A stretch of 64,000 nt of DNA. Source: Thalassorhabdomicrobium marinisediminis. Its GTDB lineage: Bacteria; Pseudomonadota; Alphaproteobacteria; Rhodobacterales; Rhodobacteraceae. The position numbers and the translations under genes are program-made. The notes beneath the pieces were generated by a model. That model ran no database searches. It was not told the DNA's origin and saw only the letters and a program-made list of their open reading frames with translations. Positions 26,218 through 35,764 of this stretch are shown here, piece after piece (within the stretch, counting starts at the first letter, position 1; each line of letters opens with the position of its first letter). The stretch spans positions 62,001 through 126,000 of the forward strand of contig NZ_QCYG01000011.1 of assembly GCF_003072065.1 (NCBI RefSeq), in the 5' to 3' direction.

Positions 26218-27725
26218 CCGAACCGGTGATCGAAATGGAAGGCATCAGCAAATCCTTCCCCGGCGTGCGCGCCCTGTCCGATGTGAGCTTCGACGTGCGC
26301 CCGGGCGAGGTGCAGGCGTTGGTGGGCGAGAATGGCGCGGGCAAATCGACGCTGATCAAAATTCTCTCTGGCGTCTATCACGCGGACGCGGGCACGGTGC
26401 GGATGCACGGGAAGGCGGTGCATTTCACCCACCCCGTGGACTCGCTAAAGTCCGGTATCGCAGTGATCTATCAGGAATTTTCCCTGCTGCCGGAACGCAC
26501 GGTCGCGCAGAACCTGTTTCTGGGGCGCGAGCCCCGGGGGCGGTTCGGGCTGATCGACACGGCCCGGATGCGGCGCGAAACCCGCGATGTTCTGGCGCTT
26601 TTCGCCGCCGCAGGGCGCATTGACCCCGATCAGACCGTCGGTTCTTTGGATGTGGCCACGCAACAGGTGGTCGAGATCGCCAAAGCCGTCTCGACCGGGG
26701 CCCGCGTGATCGTCATGGACGAGCCGACCGCCGCGCTCAACGAAGCCGAATGCGAAGAGCTGTTCGAGACGGTCGACACCCTGCGCGAGCGAGGGGTGGC
26801 GATCATCTACATCTCGCACCGCATGCGGGAAATCACCCGTCTTGCGGACCGGGTGACCGTGTTGAAAGACGGTGAGATCGCGGCGCGGTTCGACGATCTG
26901 CCGCCGCCCGACGCCATCGTGCGCGCGATGGTGGGCCGCGACATCGCCGATTTCTACGCGCCGCCGGCGACCGAGGCCGAAATCGGCGCGCCGGTGCTGA
27001 CCGTGCGCGGCGCGGGCAACGACCGGCTGGACGGGATCGACCTTGACGTGCGCGCCGGGGAGATTGTCGGGTTGGCGGGCATTCAGGGCGCGGGCCGTGT
27101 GGCACTGGCCATGGCGCTCTTCGGTCACGCGCCCTTTACCCATGGCGAGGTTACGCTCGATGGCGCGCCGGTGGCCTTCAAGACCCCGCGCGAAGCGATC
27201 CGCGGCGGCATCGGCCTGTTGCCCGGCGACCGCAAAAGCGAGGGGCTTGTCCTGATGCAATCGGTCCGGGACAACGGCATGCTCACCTCGCGCGCCTTCG
27301 CGCCGCTTTGGGGCCGCGCCAAGCGCAACCGGCACACGGACGAGACCGCGATGGACGGGCTGCTTGATGCCATGGAAATCCGCGCGGCCTCTTATGACCA
27401 AGAGATCCGCGGCCTGTCCGGGGGCAACCAGCAAAAGGCGATTGTGGCGCGTTGGCTGTCCATGCGGCCGCGCCTGTTGATTTTCATCGAACCCACGCGG
27501 GGCATCGACGTGAACGCCAAGGCGGGGATCTATCACCTGATGCGCGACCTCGCACGGGACGGCGCGGGCATCCTGATGATCTCGTCTGACCTGCCTGAGG
27601 TGATCGGCGCCGCCGACCGCATCCTTGTCATGCAGAACGGCAAGATCGCCGCCGAATTCCCCCACGGCGCGACCGAGCCCCAAATCATGCACGCCGCGAC
27701 CGGCGAAACAGAGGTGGCCGCATGA
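26214..27725 (+). CDS. Sugar ABC transporter ATP-binding protein (RbsA/MglA type)
   Basis: 503 residues from the ATG at 26214, with two tandem ABC domains. Domain 1 has Walker A GENGAGKST (about residue 39), Walker B VIVMDEPTAAL and the H-loop region IYISHRM. Domain 2 has a degenerate Walker A (GIQGAGRVALAMALFG), the signature LSGGNQQKAIVARWL and LLIFIEPTRGID. This architecture is the pentose/inositol importer family. It energises uptake through the two permeases encoded next, coupled by an ATGA overlap on both sides. Confidence 0.95.
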   Translation: MTEPVIEMEGISKSFPGVRALSDVSFDVRPGEVQALVGENGAGKSTLIKILSGVYHADAGTVRMHGKAVHFTHPVDSLKSGIAVIYQEFSLLPERTVAQNLFLGREPRGRFGLIDTARMRRETRDVLALFAAAGRIDPDQTVGSLDVATQQVVEIAKAVSTGARVIVMDEPTAALNEAECEELFETVDTLRERGVAIIYISHRMREITRLADRVTVLKDGEIAARFDDLPPPDAIVRAMVGRDIADFYAPPATEAEIGAPVLTVRGAGNDRLDGIDLDVRAGEIVGLAGIQGAGRVALAMALFGHAPFTHGEVTLDGAPVAFKTPREAIRGGIGLLPGDRKSEGLVLMQSVRDNGMLTSRAFAPLWGRAKRNRHTDETAMDGLLDAMEIRAASYDQEIRGLSGGNQQKAIVARWLSMRPRLLIFIEPTRGIDVNAKAGIYHLMRDLARDGAGILMISSDLPEVIGAADRILVMQNGKIAAEFPHGATEPQIMHAATGETEVAA

Positions 27726-28715
27726 GCGTTTCCAGCACCCCCCCCGCCCAAAACCCGCAAAAGCGGTTTCCGTTTCGAACGCTGGGCGCCGCTGATCCTT
27801 CTGGGCGCGGCCTTCGCGATCTACGTGGTGATCGCCGTGGCGACCAACCAGACGCAATACCTCAGCCTTGAGAACCTGATCGCCATTCTGGGCCGCTCCA
27901 TCGCGCTGGGGATCACGGCGATTGGACAGACCTTCGTGATCCTCGTCGCCTCGATCGACCTAAGCGTGGCAAGCCTGATTTCCGCCACTTCGGTTCTGGC
28001 CTCGGTGATCATGGACGGCGCGCCGGCGATGATCGTCCCGGCGGTGCTGGCCTGCCTTCTGCTTGGCGCTTTCGTGGGTGTGCTCAACGGGCTGATCGTC
28101 AGCGCGCTCAAGGTCAATCCGCTGATCGCCACGCTGGGGATGAGCCTGATCATCCAGGGCTGCCTGTCGGCCTTCGTGTCGAACTTCGCAGGCTCGGTTC
28201 CGGAAGCTTTCCAGATCTTCGCCTATGGCCAGATCGGCGGCGTCCCCGTCGCACTGGTGTTTCTTGTGCTGCTGGCGCTGCTGGCGTGGGGGATCTTGCG
28301 GTTCACCAAGTTCGGCTCGGACATCTATGCGGCGGGCGGCAACGACGAAGCCGCGCGGTTCGCCGGGATCAAGACCGGCCGGATCGTCGTACTGACCCAT
28401 GTGATCTGCTCGGTCTGCGCCGCGATTGCCGGGCTCTATCTTGCGTCGCGGCTGCGCTCGGGCGCGCCGTGGATCGGGGCGGACGGTGTCTATGACCTTG
28501 AAAGCATTGCAGTTGTCGTCATCGGTGGCACCGTGCTGGCCGGGGGGCGCGGCGGCATCTGGGGCACCATGGCGGGCATGCTGATCTTCTCGCTCATCGA
28601 CTCGGCCTTCAACATCGCCGGGGTCGACAGTTTCGCCAAACAGGTGCTGCGCGGCATCATCATCGTCGCCGCCGTCGCCTTCTACGCCATTCGCTCAAAA
28701 AGGATTGTCGCATGA
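27722..28715 (+). pseudogene. Sugar ABC transporter permease with +1 frameshift in a C8 run
   Basis: From residue 20 onward the protein is a normal RbsC-type permease, with VIAVATNQTQYLSLENLIAILGRS, SIDLSVASLISATSV and a C-terminal IAVVVIGGTVLAGGRGG. However, the ATG at 27722, coupled to the ATPase stop, is one base out of frame with this body. The mismatch falls at a run of eight C at 27738-27745. With seven C the reading would be MSVSSTPPPKTRKSGFRFER leading straight into the first helix. The body frame has a TGA right at the start and no ATG, only GTG codons around 27825, which would delete the first helix. It could be a broken gene, phase variation or a sequencing error. Confidence 0.85.
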
Positions 28716-29695
28716 CCGACGGGGCTGACATGCAAACCGCAAGGCGGTTGCGCCTGCCGCAGATCAACCCGGTGTGGGTGCTGCTGGCCGTGCTGATCGG
28801 CGCGATCATCTTCATGAACCCCGGGTTCACGCAACCGACCGGCTATATGAACTTCCTCAAGCGGGCGGCACCTTTGGCCATCCTCGCTGCGGGGCAAGTC
28901 TATGTGATCACGTCGGGGGGGTTCGATCTGTCGGTGGGTTCGCTGATCACGCTGGTGGTCGTGGGCGCTTCGATGCTGACCAACAACGACCCCGCCGCGA
29001 CCTACTGGGTGGTGCCCCTGATGCTGGGGATGGGCCTTGGCGTGGGGCTGCTCAACGGGCTGATCGTCTGTTTCCTACGGGTGCCATCGCTGATTGCAAC
29101 GCTGGGCATGATGATCACGCTGACCGGTCTGGCCTTCATGTGGTCGGGCGGCGCACCGCGTGGCTACCTGCCCGACACGTTCCGCTTTTTCGGGCGCGAG
29201 CTGATCCGCGACGTGCCGCTTGTCCGGTTTATTCCGATCTCGGTGATCGTGCTGCTGGTTGTCGTGGGCCTTCTGGCGTGGCTGATGCACCGCACAAATC
29301 TGGGCCGTCAGGTCCATGCCATCGGCGACAACCCCGTTGCTGCCGGGTTGGCGGGTGTGCCGGTCAACCGGGTGCGAATCACCGCCTTTATGCTGTCGGG
29401 TCTGTCCGGTGCCATTGCCGGCATCCTGCTGGGCGGCTTTGCCGGCGTATCCACAGACGTGGGCTCGGGCTATGAGTTGCAGGCGATCACCGCCGCCGTT
29501 CTGGGCGGGGCGCAGCTTCTGGGTGGGCGGGGATCGGTTCCGGCGGCCGTGGGCGGCGCGCTGGCCCTGACCGCCATCTTCACGCTTTTGAATTTCCTAG
29601 GCCTGCCGCAACCCGTCCGGCAGGTGGTGCAGGGCCTGATCCTGATCGCAGCCGTCGCGCTGGCGATGCACCGGAGACAACAGACGGGAACCTGA
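28712..29695 (+). CDS. Sugar ABC transporter permease, second subunit (RbsC type)
   Basis: 327 residues starting in an ATGA overlap with the previous permease. Eight to ten helices are predicted. Family motifs are GQVYVITSGGFDLSVGSLITLV near residues 70-90, the RTNLGRQVHAIGDNPVAAGLAGV coupling loop and the VLGGAQLLGGRGSVPAAVGG C-terminal motif. It is not identical in type to the first permease, so the importer has a heteromeric channel. This subunit is intact. Confidence 0.93.
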   Translation: MTDGADMQTARRLRLPQINPVWVLLAVLIGAIIFMNPGFTQPTGYMNFLKRAAPLAILAAGQVYVITSGGFDLSVGSLITLVVVGASMLTNNDPAATYWVVPLMLGMGLGVGLLNGLIVCFLRVPSLIATLGMMITLTGLAFMWSGGAPRGYLPDTFRFFGRELIRDVPLVRFIPISVIVLLVVVGLLAWLMHRTNLGRQVHAIGDNPVAAGLAGVPVNRVRITAFMLSGLSGAIAGILLGGFAGVSTDVGSGYELQAITAAVLGGAQLLGGRGSVPAAVGGALALTAIFTLLNFLGLPQPVRQVVQGLILIAAVALAMHRRQQTGT

Positions 29696-29735
29696 GGAGG
29701 CCGCAGCGGCACCCTCAACAACAAGGAGTAGAACA

Positions 29736-30854
29736 ATGAAACGCATGATTATGGCCACCGGCGCGCTTGCGCTGGGACTGTCCCCGGCCTGGGCCCAGAA
29801 CTTCAACGACCCTGAAGAATTCGCCAAGCAGCAAGAGCAGTTGCAGGCGACCGCCGAGGGGCCCGAGGGCCAGCCCTGGGTCGAGAACATCGGCGGCGAC
29901 ATGGTCGAGATGCCGGGCCTTGACCTCGCCTCCGGCGCGACGGTCTGCTTCTCGAACGCGGGCGTCAACAACCCGTGGCGCGTGGTGGGCTTCACCAACA
30001 TGACCGAAGAGCTCAAGAACCACTCGTCAATCGAGAACTTCATCCACGTGGACGCCGAAGGTTCGGACGACAAGCAGATCGCCGACATCGATGACCTGCT
30101 GGCCGGGGGCGATTGCGACGTGATGATCGTCTCGCCCAACACCACCGCCGCCCTGACCCCCGCGGTCGAGCGCGCCTGTGAAGCGATGCCGGTGATCGTG
30201 TTCGACCGTGGCGTGAACACCGACTGCCCCGAGACCTTCGTGCACCCCGTGGGCGGCTACGGCTTCGGCATTCAGGGCGCGGAATTCATCGTCGACCAGC
30301 TTGACGAAGGTTCCAACGTGCTGATGCTGCGCATTCTGCCCGGGGTCGACGTGCTCGAAACCCGCTATTCCGCGGGCCGTCGCATTCTTGACGAAGCCGG
30401 CATGAACGTCGTCGGGGCCGAATTCACCGACGGGGACAACGCCAAGACGAAATCCATCGTCGAGGACTACCTGATGCGCGGCACGATCGACGCGGTCTGG
30501 ATGGACGCCGGCGCCACGGCGGTCGCAGCCATCGAAGCCTTTGAGGATTCGGGCTACGACATCCCTGTTTTCGTGGGCGAGGACCAGCAGGACTTCCTGC
30601 GCAAGTGGCAGGATGAGGGCATGACCGCCATCGCGCCGACCTATCCAGCCTACCAGTGGCGCACCGCGATCATCGCCGCGTCCCGCGTGATCGAAGGCGG
30701 TGAGTTGCCCGCGCCCGAGTGGGTCCTGCCGCAGCCGGCCATCACGCAAGACACCCTTGCGGACTACGTGAACCCGGCCATGCCACCGCTGCACTATGCC
30801 ATGTGCGGCTGTGAAGAGATGGAAGGCTACCCCGAGGCCTGGGGCGGCAACTAA
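29736..30854 (+). CDS. Sugar ABC transporter substrate-binding protein
   Basis: 372 residues with signal peptide MKRMIMATGALALGLSPAWA. The mature part is a type I periplasmic binding protein (Peripla_BP_4): ATVCFSNAGVNNPWRVVGFTNM, then CDVMIVSPNTTAALTPAVERACEAMPVIVFDRGV, matching ribose/inositol-class receptors. AACAAGGAG precedes the start. It closes the LacI-controlled operon, ahead of a strong terminator. The enzyme set suggests a sugar or cyclitol ligand, but the specific one is not readable. Confidence 0.92.
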   Translation: MKRMIMATGALALGLSPAWAQNFNDPEEFAKQQEQLQATAEGPEGQPWVENIGGDMVEMPGLDLASGATVCFSNAGVNNPWRVVGFTNMTEELKNHSSIENFIHVDAEGSDDKQIADIDDLLAGGDCDVMIVSPNTTAALTPAVERACEAMPVIVFDRGVNTDCPETFVHPVGGYGFGIQGAEFIVDQLDEGSNVLMLRILPGVDVLETRYSAGRRILDEAGMNVVGAEFTDGDNAKTKSIVEDYLMRGTIDAVWMDAGATAVAAIEAFEDSGYDIPVFVGEDQQDFLRKWQDEGMTAIAPTYPAYQWRTAIIAASRVIEGGELPAPEWVLPQPAITQDTLADYVNPAMPPLHYAMCGCEEMEGYPEAWGGN

Positions 30855-30891
30855 GCCCCCCTCGCCGTACTGAACGGACGGATGTCCAGCG

Positions 30892-30924
30892 AACCTGCCG
30901 CTTGAAAAAGCGGCAGGTTTTTTT
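30892..30924 (+). terminator. Rho-independent terminator of the sugar operon
   Basis: A 12 bp perfect stem beginning AACCTGCCGCTT, GAAA tetraloop, and a run of seven T (30918-30924). It lies 38 bp after the binding-protein stop and isolates the operon from norC. Confidence 0.92.
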
Positions 30925-30998
30925 GCGTGCGCACGTCCGGCCCGGCACCGGCCAATCTTGAGAAAACCCGCCCTGCCCCCACCCTCTTCGCGCCGAAT

Positions 30999-31012
30999 TT
31001 GCGCTAGAGCAA
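30999..31012. promoter_or_regulatory. Nnr/Fnr-type box upstream of norC
   Basis: TTGCG-N4-AGCAA, an Nnr-like dyad differing from the Fnr consensus at the inner positions. It is centred about 68 bp before the norC start, compatible with a class II (-41.5) activator position. Confidence 0.65.
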
Positions 31013-31073
31013 ACTTCGCGCGGCGCCCGCAGCCTAGACCTTGGGGATCACTGGCCCAAGGAGAGCAACCAGA

Positions 31074-31526
31074 ATGGCTGAACTGTTAACCAAGTCGCGG
31101 GCGCGCAACATTTTCTACGGGGGCTCGATTTTCTTCGTCGTCGTCTTCGTGGCGATGACCGTCCATTCCCATAGATACGTCGTCAACACCTCCACCGCCG
31201 GCATGGAGCTGAGCGAAGAGGTCGTGCGGGGCAAACACGTCTGGGAACGCGAGTCCTGCATCAACTGTCACAGCCTGCACGGCGAAGGCGCCTATTTCGC
31301 GCCCGAGGTCGGCAACGTCATGACCCGCTGGGGCGTGCTGGACGACCCCGAAGGCGCGTTTGAAATCCTCAAGGGCTGGATCGAGGCCCAGCCAAGCGGC
31401 ATCCCCGGCCGCCGCCAGATGCCCGCCTATGAGTTCACGGACGAAGAGCTGCGCGGCCTCGCGGAATTTCTGCGGTGGGCCGACCAGACAGACACGCAGG
31501 GCTGGCCGCCCAACGACGCCGGCTAA
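31074..31526 (+). CDS. norC: Nitric oxide reductase cytochrome c subunit
   Basis: 150 residues from the ATG at 31074 with AAGGAGAG upstream. One N-terminal membrane anchor (about 13-30) is followed by a monoheme cytochrome c domain with CINCH at 62-66, and the distal methionine probably lies in RRQMPAYEF. It feeds electrons from periplasmic cytochrome c or pseudoazurin to NorB for 2 NO + 2 e- + 2 H+ to N2O + H2O. It is the first gene of norCBQD, 21 bp before norB. Confidence 0.95.
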   Translation: MAELLTKSRARNIFYGGSIFFVVVFVAMTVHSHRYVVNTSTAGMELSEEVVRGKHVWERESCINCHSLHGEGAYFAPEVGNVMTRWGVLDDPEGAFEILKGWIEAQPSGIPGRRQMPAYEFTDEELRGLAEFLRWADQTDTQGWPPNDAG

Positions 31527-31547
31527 GCGGCACGAAAGGACAATACT

Positions 31548-32897
31548 ATGAAATATCAATCACAACGTGTGGCCTACTGGTATATTCTGGCGGCCCTTGG
31601 TCTGTTCGGGATTCAGGTTCTGGGCGGGCTTCTGGCGGGCTGGATCTATGTCGCGCCGAACTTCCTGTCAGAGATCCTGCCCTTCAACGTCGTGCGCATG
31701 ATCCACACCAACGCGCTGATCGTCTGGCTCTTGCTGGGCTTCTTCGGCGCGGCCTATTTCCTTGTGCCCGAGGAATCCGAGCGCGAGCTTTATTCCACGA
31801 AGCTGGCCTATCTGCAGTTGATCATCCTTGTGGTCGGCACGCTGGGGGCCGTGGGCAGCTATCTGGTCGGCATCCACGGCGGGCGCGAATTTCTCGAACA
31901 GCCGCTCTGGGTAAAATTCGGCATTCTCGTCGCCGCGCTGATCTTCCTGTTCAACATCTCGATGACCGTGCTGGCGGGCAAGAAAACCGCGATCACCAAC
32001 GTGCTGCTCATGGGGCTGTGGCTGCTGTCGCTGTTGTGGATCTTCGCCTTCATCAACCCCGACAACCTGAGCCTGGACAAGATGTACTGGTGGTTCGTGG
32101 TGCACCTGTGGGTCGAAGCCACGTGGGAGCTGGTGATGGCCGCGATCCTTGCCTTCCTGCTGCTGAAGCTGACCGGCGTGGACCGGGAAGTCGTCGAAAA
32201 ATGGCTTTACGTCATCGTCGCCACGGCGCTCTTCTCGGGGATTCTGGGGACCGGACACCACTTCTACTGGATCGGCCTGCCGGGATACTGGCAATGGGTC
32301 GGCTCGATCTTCTCGACCTTCGAAGTCGTGCCCTTCTTCCTGATGATGTCGTTCGCCTTCGTCATGGTCTGGAAGGGCCGCAAGAACCACCCCAACAAGG
32401 CCGCGCTTTTGTGGTCGCTGGGGTCGAGCACGGTGGCCTTCTTCGGCGCCGGTGTCTGGGGCTTCCTGCACACGTTGCACGGGGTGAACTTCTACAGCCA
32501 CGGCACGCAGATCACCGCAGCCCACGGGCACCTGTCCTTCTACGGCGCCTATGTGGCCCTGAACCTCGCGCTGTTCAGCTATGCGATGCCGATGCTGCGT
32601 CAGCGTGCGCCTTATAATCAGGTGCTGAACATGGCGTCCTTCTGGCTGATGACCGGCGGCATGGCCTTCATGACCTTCGTGCTGACCTTCGCGGGCACCA
32701 TCCAGACGCACATGCAACGGGTGGTCGGCGACTATTTCATGATCGTGCAGGATGATCTGCAACTGTTCTACATCATGCGCTTTGGCGCGGGGGCAGCGGT
32801 CGTGATCGGGGCGCTTCTGTTCATCTATTCGATGCTGGTGGTCCGCAAGGACGAGATCATCGAACCCGGCCCCGCCAACCCCGTCCCAGGAGAGTGA
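31548..32897 (+). CDS. norB: Nitric oxide reductase cytochrome b subunit
   Basis: 449 residues with twelve membrane helices. It belongs to the heme-copper oxidase superfamily. Histidine ligands are visible in IHTNALIVWLLLGFF (low-spin heme), WWFVVHLWVEATWELVMAA (the FeB histidine and the NOR-specific glutamates), GTGHHFYWIG, and the C-terminal TAAHGHLSFYGAYVALNL. It is the catalytic cNOR subunit working with NorC in the cytoplasmic membrane. The nitrite reductase that would supply NO is not in this window. Confidence 0.96.
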   Translation: MKYQSQRVAYWYILAALGLFGIQVLGGLLAGWIYVAPNFLSEILPFNVVRMIHTNALIVWLLLGFFGAAYFLVPEESERELYSTKLAYLQLIILVVGTLGAVGSYLVGIHGGREFLEQPLWVKFGILVAALIFLFNISMTVLAGKKTAITNVLLMGLWLLSLLWIFAFINPDNLSLDKMYWWFVVHLWVEATWELVMAAILAFLLLKLTGVDREVVEKWLYVIVATALFSGILGTGHHFYWIGLPGYWQWVGSIFSTFEVVPFFLMMSFAFVMVWKGRKNHPNKAALLWSLGSSTVAFFGAGVWGFLHTLHGVNFYSHGTQITAAHGHLSFYGAYVALNLALFSYAMPMLRQRAPYNQVLNMASFWLMTGGMAFMTFVLTFAGTIQTHMQRVVGDYFMIVQDDLQLFYIMRFGAGAAVVIGALLFIYSMLVVRKDEIIEPGPANPVPGE

Positions 32898-32899
32898 TC

Positions 32900-33694
32900 A
32901 TGAACATCGCAACCCATCCCGAACTGCCGTTCTACCAACCGACGGGCCGCGAATGCGATCTGTTCGAGACGGCCTACACCAACGGTTTGCCCCTTCTTTT
33001 GAAGGGGCCCACCGGCTGCGGCAAGACGCGCTTTGTCGAACACATGGCCGCCCGCATGGGCAAGCCGCTCTACACGGTCGCCTGTCACGACGACCTCTCG
33101 GCGGCGGACCTGATCGGGCGTTATCTGCTGAAAGGCGGGGAAACCGTCTGGGTCGACGGCCCCCTGACCCGCGCGGTGCGCGAGGGCGGGATCTGCTATC
33201 TGGATGAGGTGGTCGAGGCCCGCAAGGACGTCACCGTCGTACTGCACCCGCTCACTGACACGCGGCGCACGCTGATGATCGACCGCACCGGAGAGGAACT
33301 GGTCGCGCCGAAGGATTTCATGCTCGTGGCGAGCTACAATCCGGGCTACCAGAACGTGCTGAAACGTCTCAAACCCTCTACGCGTCAGCGGTTCCTTTCC
33401 GCCTCGTTCGACTTTCCCAAGGCCGAGACCGAGATCGCCGTGGTCACGCGCGAAAGCGGGCTTGAGGCCGGGCGCGTGGCCCCCCTTGTGCGGCTGGCGG
33501 GGCATATCCGCAAGCTGTCGGGCATGGACCTTGAAGAAGGCGTCTCCACCCGCCTGCTGATCTACGCGGCGACCCTGATGGCCGGCGGCATGGGGGTCGA
33601 ACCGGCGCTGGAAGCGGCGGTGATCGAACCCTTGAGCGATGAGCCGGACGTGCAGCAATCTCTGCGCGACCTTGTCAGCACGATCTACGGATAA
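32900..33694 (+). CDS. norQ: MoxR-type AAA+ ATPase for NOR activation
   Basis: 264 residues from the ATG at 32900 with AGGAGA upstream; a GTG two codons earlier overlaps the norB stop. Walker A LLKGPTGCGKTRFVEHMAARMG, Walker B ICYLDEVVEARKD and sensor 1 FMLVASYNPGYQNV mark the CbbQ/NirQ/NorQ group. With NorD it forms a chaperone complex thought to insert the non-heme iron FeB into NorB. It lies 2 bp after norB and 5 bp before norD. Confidence 0.95.
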   Translation: MNIATHPELPFYQPTGRECDLFETAYTNGLPLLLKGPTGCGKTRFVEHMAARMGKPLYTVACHDDLSAADLIGRYLLKGGETVWVDGPLTRAVREGGICYLDEVVEARKDVTVVLHPLTDTRRTLMIDRTGEELVAPKDFMLVASYNPGYQNVLKRLKPSTRQRFLSASFDFPKAETEIAVVTRESGLEAGRVAPLVRLAGHIRKLSGMDLEEGVSTRLLIYAATLMAGGMGVEPALEAAVIEPLSDEPDVQQSLRDLVSTIYG

Positions 33695-33699
33695 GCCAG

Positions 33700-35586
33700 A
33701 TGCACCTTCTCGATCTCATGGAGCCCGAAGAAACCGTCGGCAACCTGTGGCACGACATGGCCAAGGGGATCGGGGCGCAGGTCTCCTATCCCCAGGCCGG
33801 GGTCACGCTCGCCTCGGTCCGGCCCAGCCTTGCGGTGCTGTTTCGCGCCTTGGGCGGGGCTGCGGGGGTGGAACTGGCCGAGGCCCCCGCCACCGTCATG
33901 CAGCACCGCCGCCCCGCGCGGCGCAAGCTGGGGGCGGATCAGGACCACGAATGGATCGCCCGCTTCGATGGGGAGCGGCTGACCCTGCCCCCCGTGATGG
34001 CAAGCTTCCCCGAGGCTGAGTTGAACCGTGCGGCCTACTTCTGGCTCACAGCGCTGGCGGCCCGCGCCGAGCTGCCGCAAGACCCGCTGCCCCAAGGCGG
34101 AGCGGCGGCGGACTGCGCGCAGATCCGGCTCAACGCGGCGGCCGCCGATGCGGCCTATGCCGCCTGTCCGGGGTTGCGCGTGGCCTATGACCAGATGGCG
34201 GAACTCTGCGTCGCGACCCGCCCCGCACTCACCCGTCCGGCCCCTGAAGCAGCGATGGAGGCGGCGGTCGTCGATCAGCTGTGCGGCACGCGCAGCGATG
34301 CCCGCGCCACGGAAAGTCACCGCAAACATATGCCCTTCGCGCCGGTGCCGATCTGGTTGCATTTTGCCCAACCGGGCAGCGGCGCTTCCGCGCTTGAGGA
34401 GGAGGACGCCGACCCCGCCGCCCCGCCCCCCACTGCCGCGCACACCAGCCGCAAACTGGGCGAGCGCAAGGACAACGAACAGAACCGCCGCACCGACAGC
34501 TTCATCATCCACCGTTTCGAGTCGATCCTGTCGTGGGTCGAGTCCATGAACATCAACCGCAGCGTCGATGATGACGACGACGAGAACGCCCTGAAAGCCG
34601 CCGACGATCAGGACAAGATCACCCTGTCGAAACACGACCGGAAGGCCGCGACACGGCTGCGGCTGCATCTTGACCTGTCTCCGGCGGATGCGGATCACGA
34701 GGCGCTGGCCGGCCTGCACACCTATCCCGAATGGAACCACCGCAGCCGCAGCTACATGGCGGATCATTGCCGGATTCTGGACGCGCCCGCCCGCCCCGAT
34801 GGCAGCACCTTCACCCCCGATCCCCGCCGCATGCGCGAAGTGCGCCGCCAGTTCGAGGCCCTGCGCCCGCGCCGCATTCTCCAGCCGCGCCAGATCGACG
34901 GGGGCGAGCTTGACCTTGATGCGCTGCTGACCGCGCAGGCCGATTTGCGGGCCACGGGGCGTGGCTCTGACCGGATCTGGCAATCGGCGCGGCAGGTCGA
35001 ACGGGACCTGTCCGTGGCCTTCCTGATCGACACCTCGCGCTCGACCGAGGCGGCGATCGGCGACACCAGCGTGATCGAAGTCGCCCGCCACGCCATGGCC
35101 GCGCTGGCCACGGGGATCGACGCGGCGGGCGACCGGCTGGGCATCTGGGGCTTTTCGTCCCTGCGCCGTGACCGCGTGTTTCTGACCCGGTGCAAGGACT
35201 TCGATGCACCCATGTCGCCCGAAGTCACCGCCAATATCGGCGCGCTCAAGCCCGGGCATTACACCCGCCTTGGCGCCGCGATCCGCCACGTGAACGCGCA
35301 ACTGGCCGAGCAACCCAGCGCCCGCAAGCTGTTGATCGTGCTCACCGATGGCAAGCCCAACGATCTGGACCACTACGAAGGCCAGCACGGTATCGAAGAC
35401 AGCCACATGGCCGTGCGCGAGGCCCGCGCAGCCGGTCTTAGCCTGCACGGCATCGTCATCGACGAGGACGGCCAAGACTGGTTCGCGCGCATCTTCGGGC
35501 GGGGTGGTTTCACGCTGCTGCCCGATGCCAACCGGCTGACCCGCGCCCTTCCCGACATCTACCGCACCCTGACACAGGAGACCTGA
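33700..35586 (+). CDS. norD: NorD, von Willebrand factor A domain protein for NOR maturation
   Basis: 628 residues. The C-terminal third is a VWA domain with a MIDAS motif (FLIDTSRSTEAAI near residue 445, and later LTDGKPNDLDHYEGQHG). The N-terminal two-thirds is the variable NorD/CbbO region, with an acidic, aspartate-rich linker (SVDDDDDENALKA, about residue 288). NorD works with NorQ to activate NorBC. Length and gene order are normal. Confidence 0.93.
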   Translation: MHLLDLMEPEETVGNLWHDMAKGIGAQVSYPQAGVTLASVRPSLAVLFRALGGAAGVELAEAPATVMQHRRPARRKLGADQDHEWIARFDGERLTLPPVMASFPEAELNRAAYFWLTALAARAELPQDPLPQGGAAADCAQIRLNAAAADAAYAACPGLRVAYDQMAELCVATRPALTRPAPEAAMEAAVVDQLCGTRSDARATESHRKHMPFAPVPIWLHFAQPGSGASALEEEDADPAAPPPTAAHTSRKLGERKDNEQNRRTDSFIIHRFESILSWVESMNINRSVDDDDDENALKAADDQDKITLSKHDRKAATRLRLHLDLSPADADHEALAGLHTYPEWNHRSRSYMADHCRILDAPARPDGSTFTPDPRRMREVRRQFEALRPRRILQPRQIDGGELDLDALLTAQADLRATGRGSDRIWQSARQVERDLSVAFLIDTSRSTEAAIGDTSVIEVARHAMAALATGIDAAGDRLGIWGFSSLRRDRVFLTRCKDFDAPMSPEVTANIGALKPGHYTRLGAAIRHVNAQLAEQPSARKLLIVLTDGKPNDLDHYEGQHGIEDSHMAVREARAAGLSLHGIVIDEDGQDWFARIFGRGGFTLLPDANRLTRALPDIYRTLTQET

Positions 35587-35587
35587 C

Positions 35588-35764
35588 ATGCGCTTTTTCC
35601 TTCCCCTTATCGCCTTGACCGCCGCCTCGCCCCTCGCGGCCGAGGCGTTCGAGCGCCCGGTGCCGCAGGCCCAGACGGCCACGGCGGAATTCTGGTTCGC
35701 CCTTGGCAGTATCGGCCTGATCGCGGCGCTGGTGCTGGTGCAACGGCTGGTCGCGCGGTCATGA
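35588..35764 (+). CDS. Small membrane/exported protein after norD
   Basis: 58 residues, MRFFLPLIALTAASPLAAEA at the start, then a short polar stretch and a single helix FWFALGSIGLIAALVLVQRL. It starts one base after the norD stop and overlaps the next gene by 4 bp, so it is clearly in the nor operon. The first hydrophobic segment looks like a cleavable signal sequence. The position is where norE/norF sit in Paracoccus. It is too short for NorE (a COX III homologue) and no clear NorF similarity is asserted. Function unknown. Confidence 0.65.
   Translation: MRFFLPLIALTAASPLAAEAFERPVPQAQTATAEFWFALGSIGLIAALVLVQRLVARS

Noticed and set aside
33685-35682. 665-codon minus-strand open frame opposite norD
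   Set aside because: NorD on the plus strand has VWA motifs, operon context and normal length; the antisense frame is a shadow.
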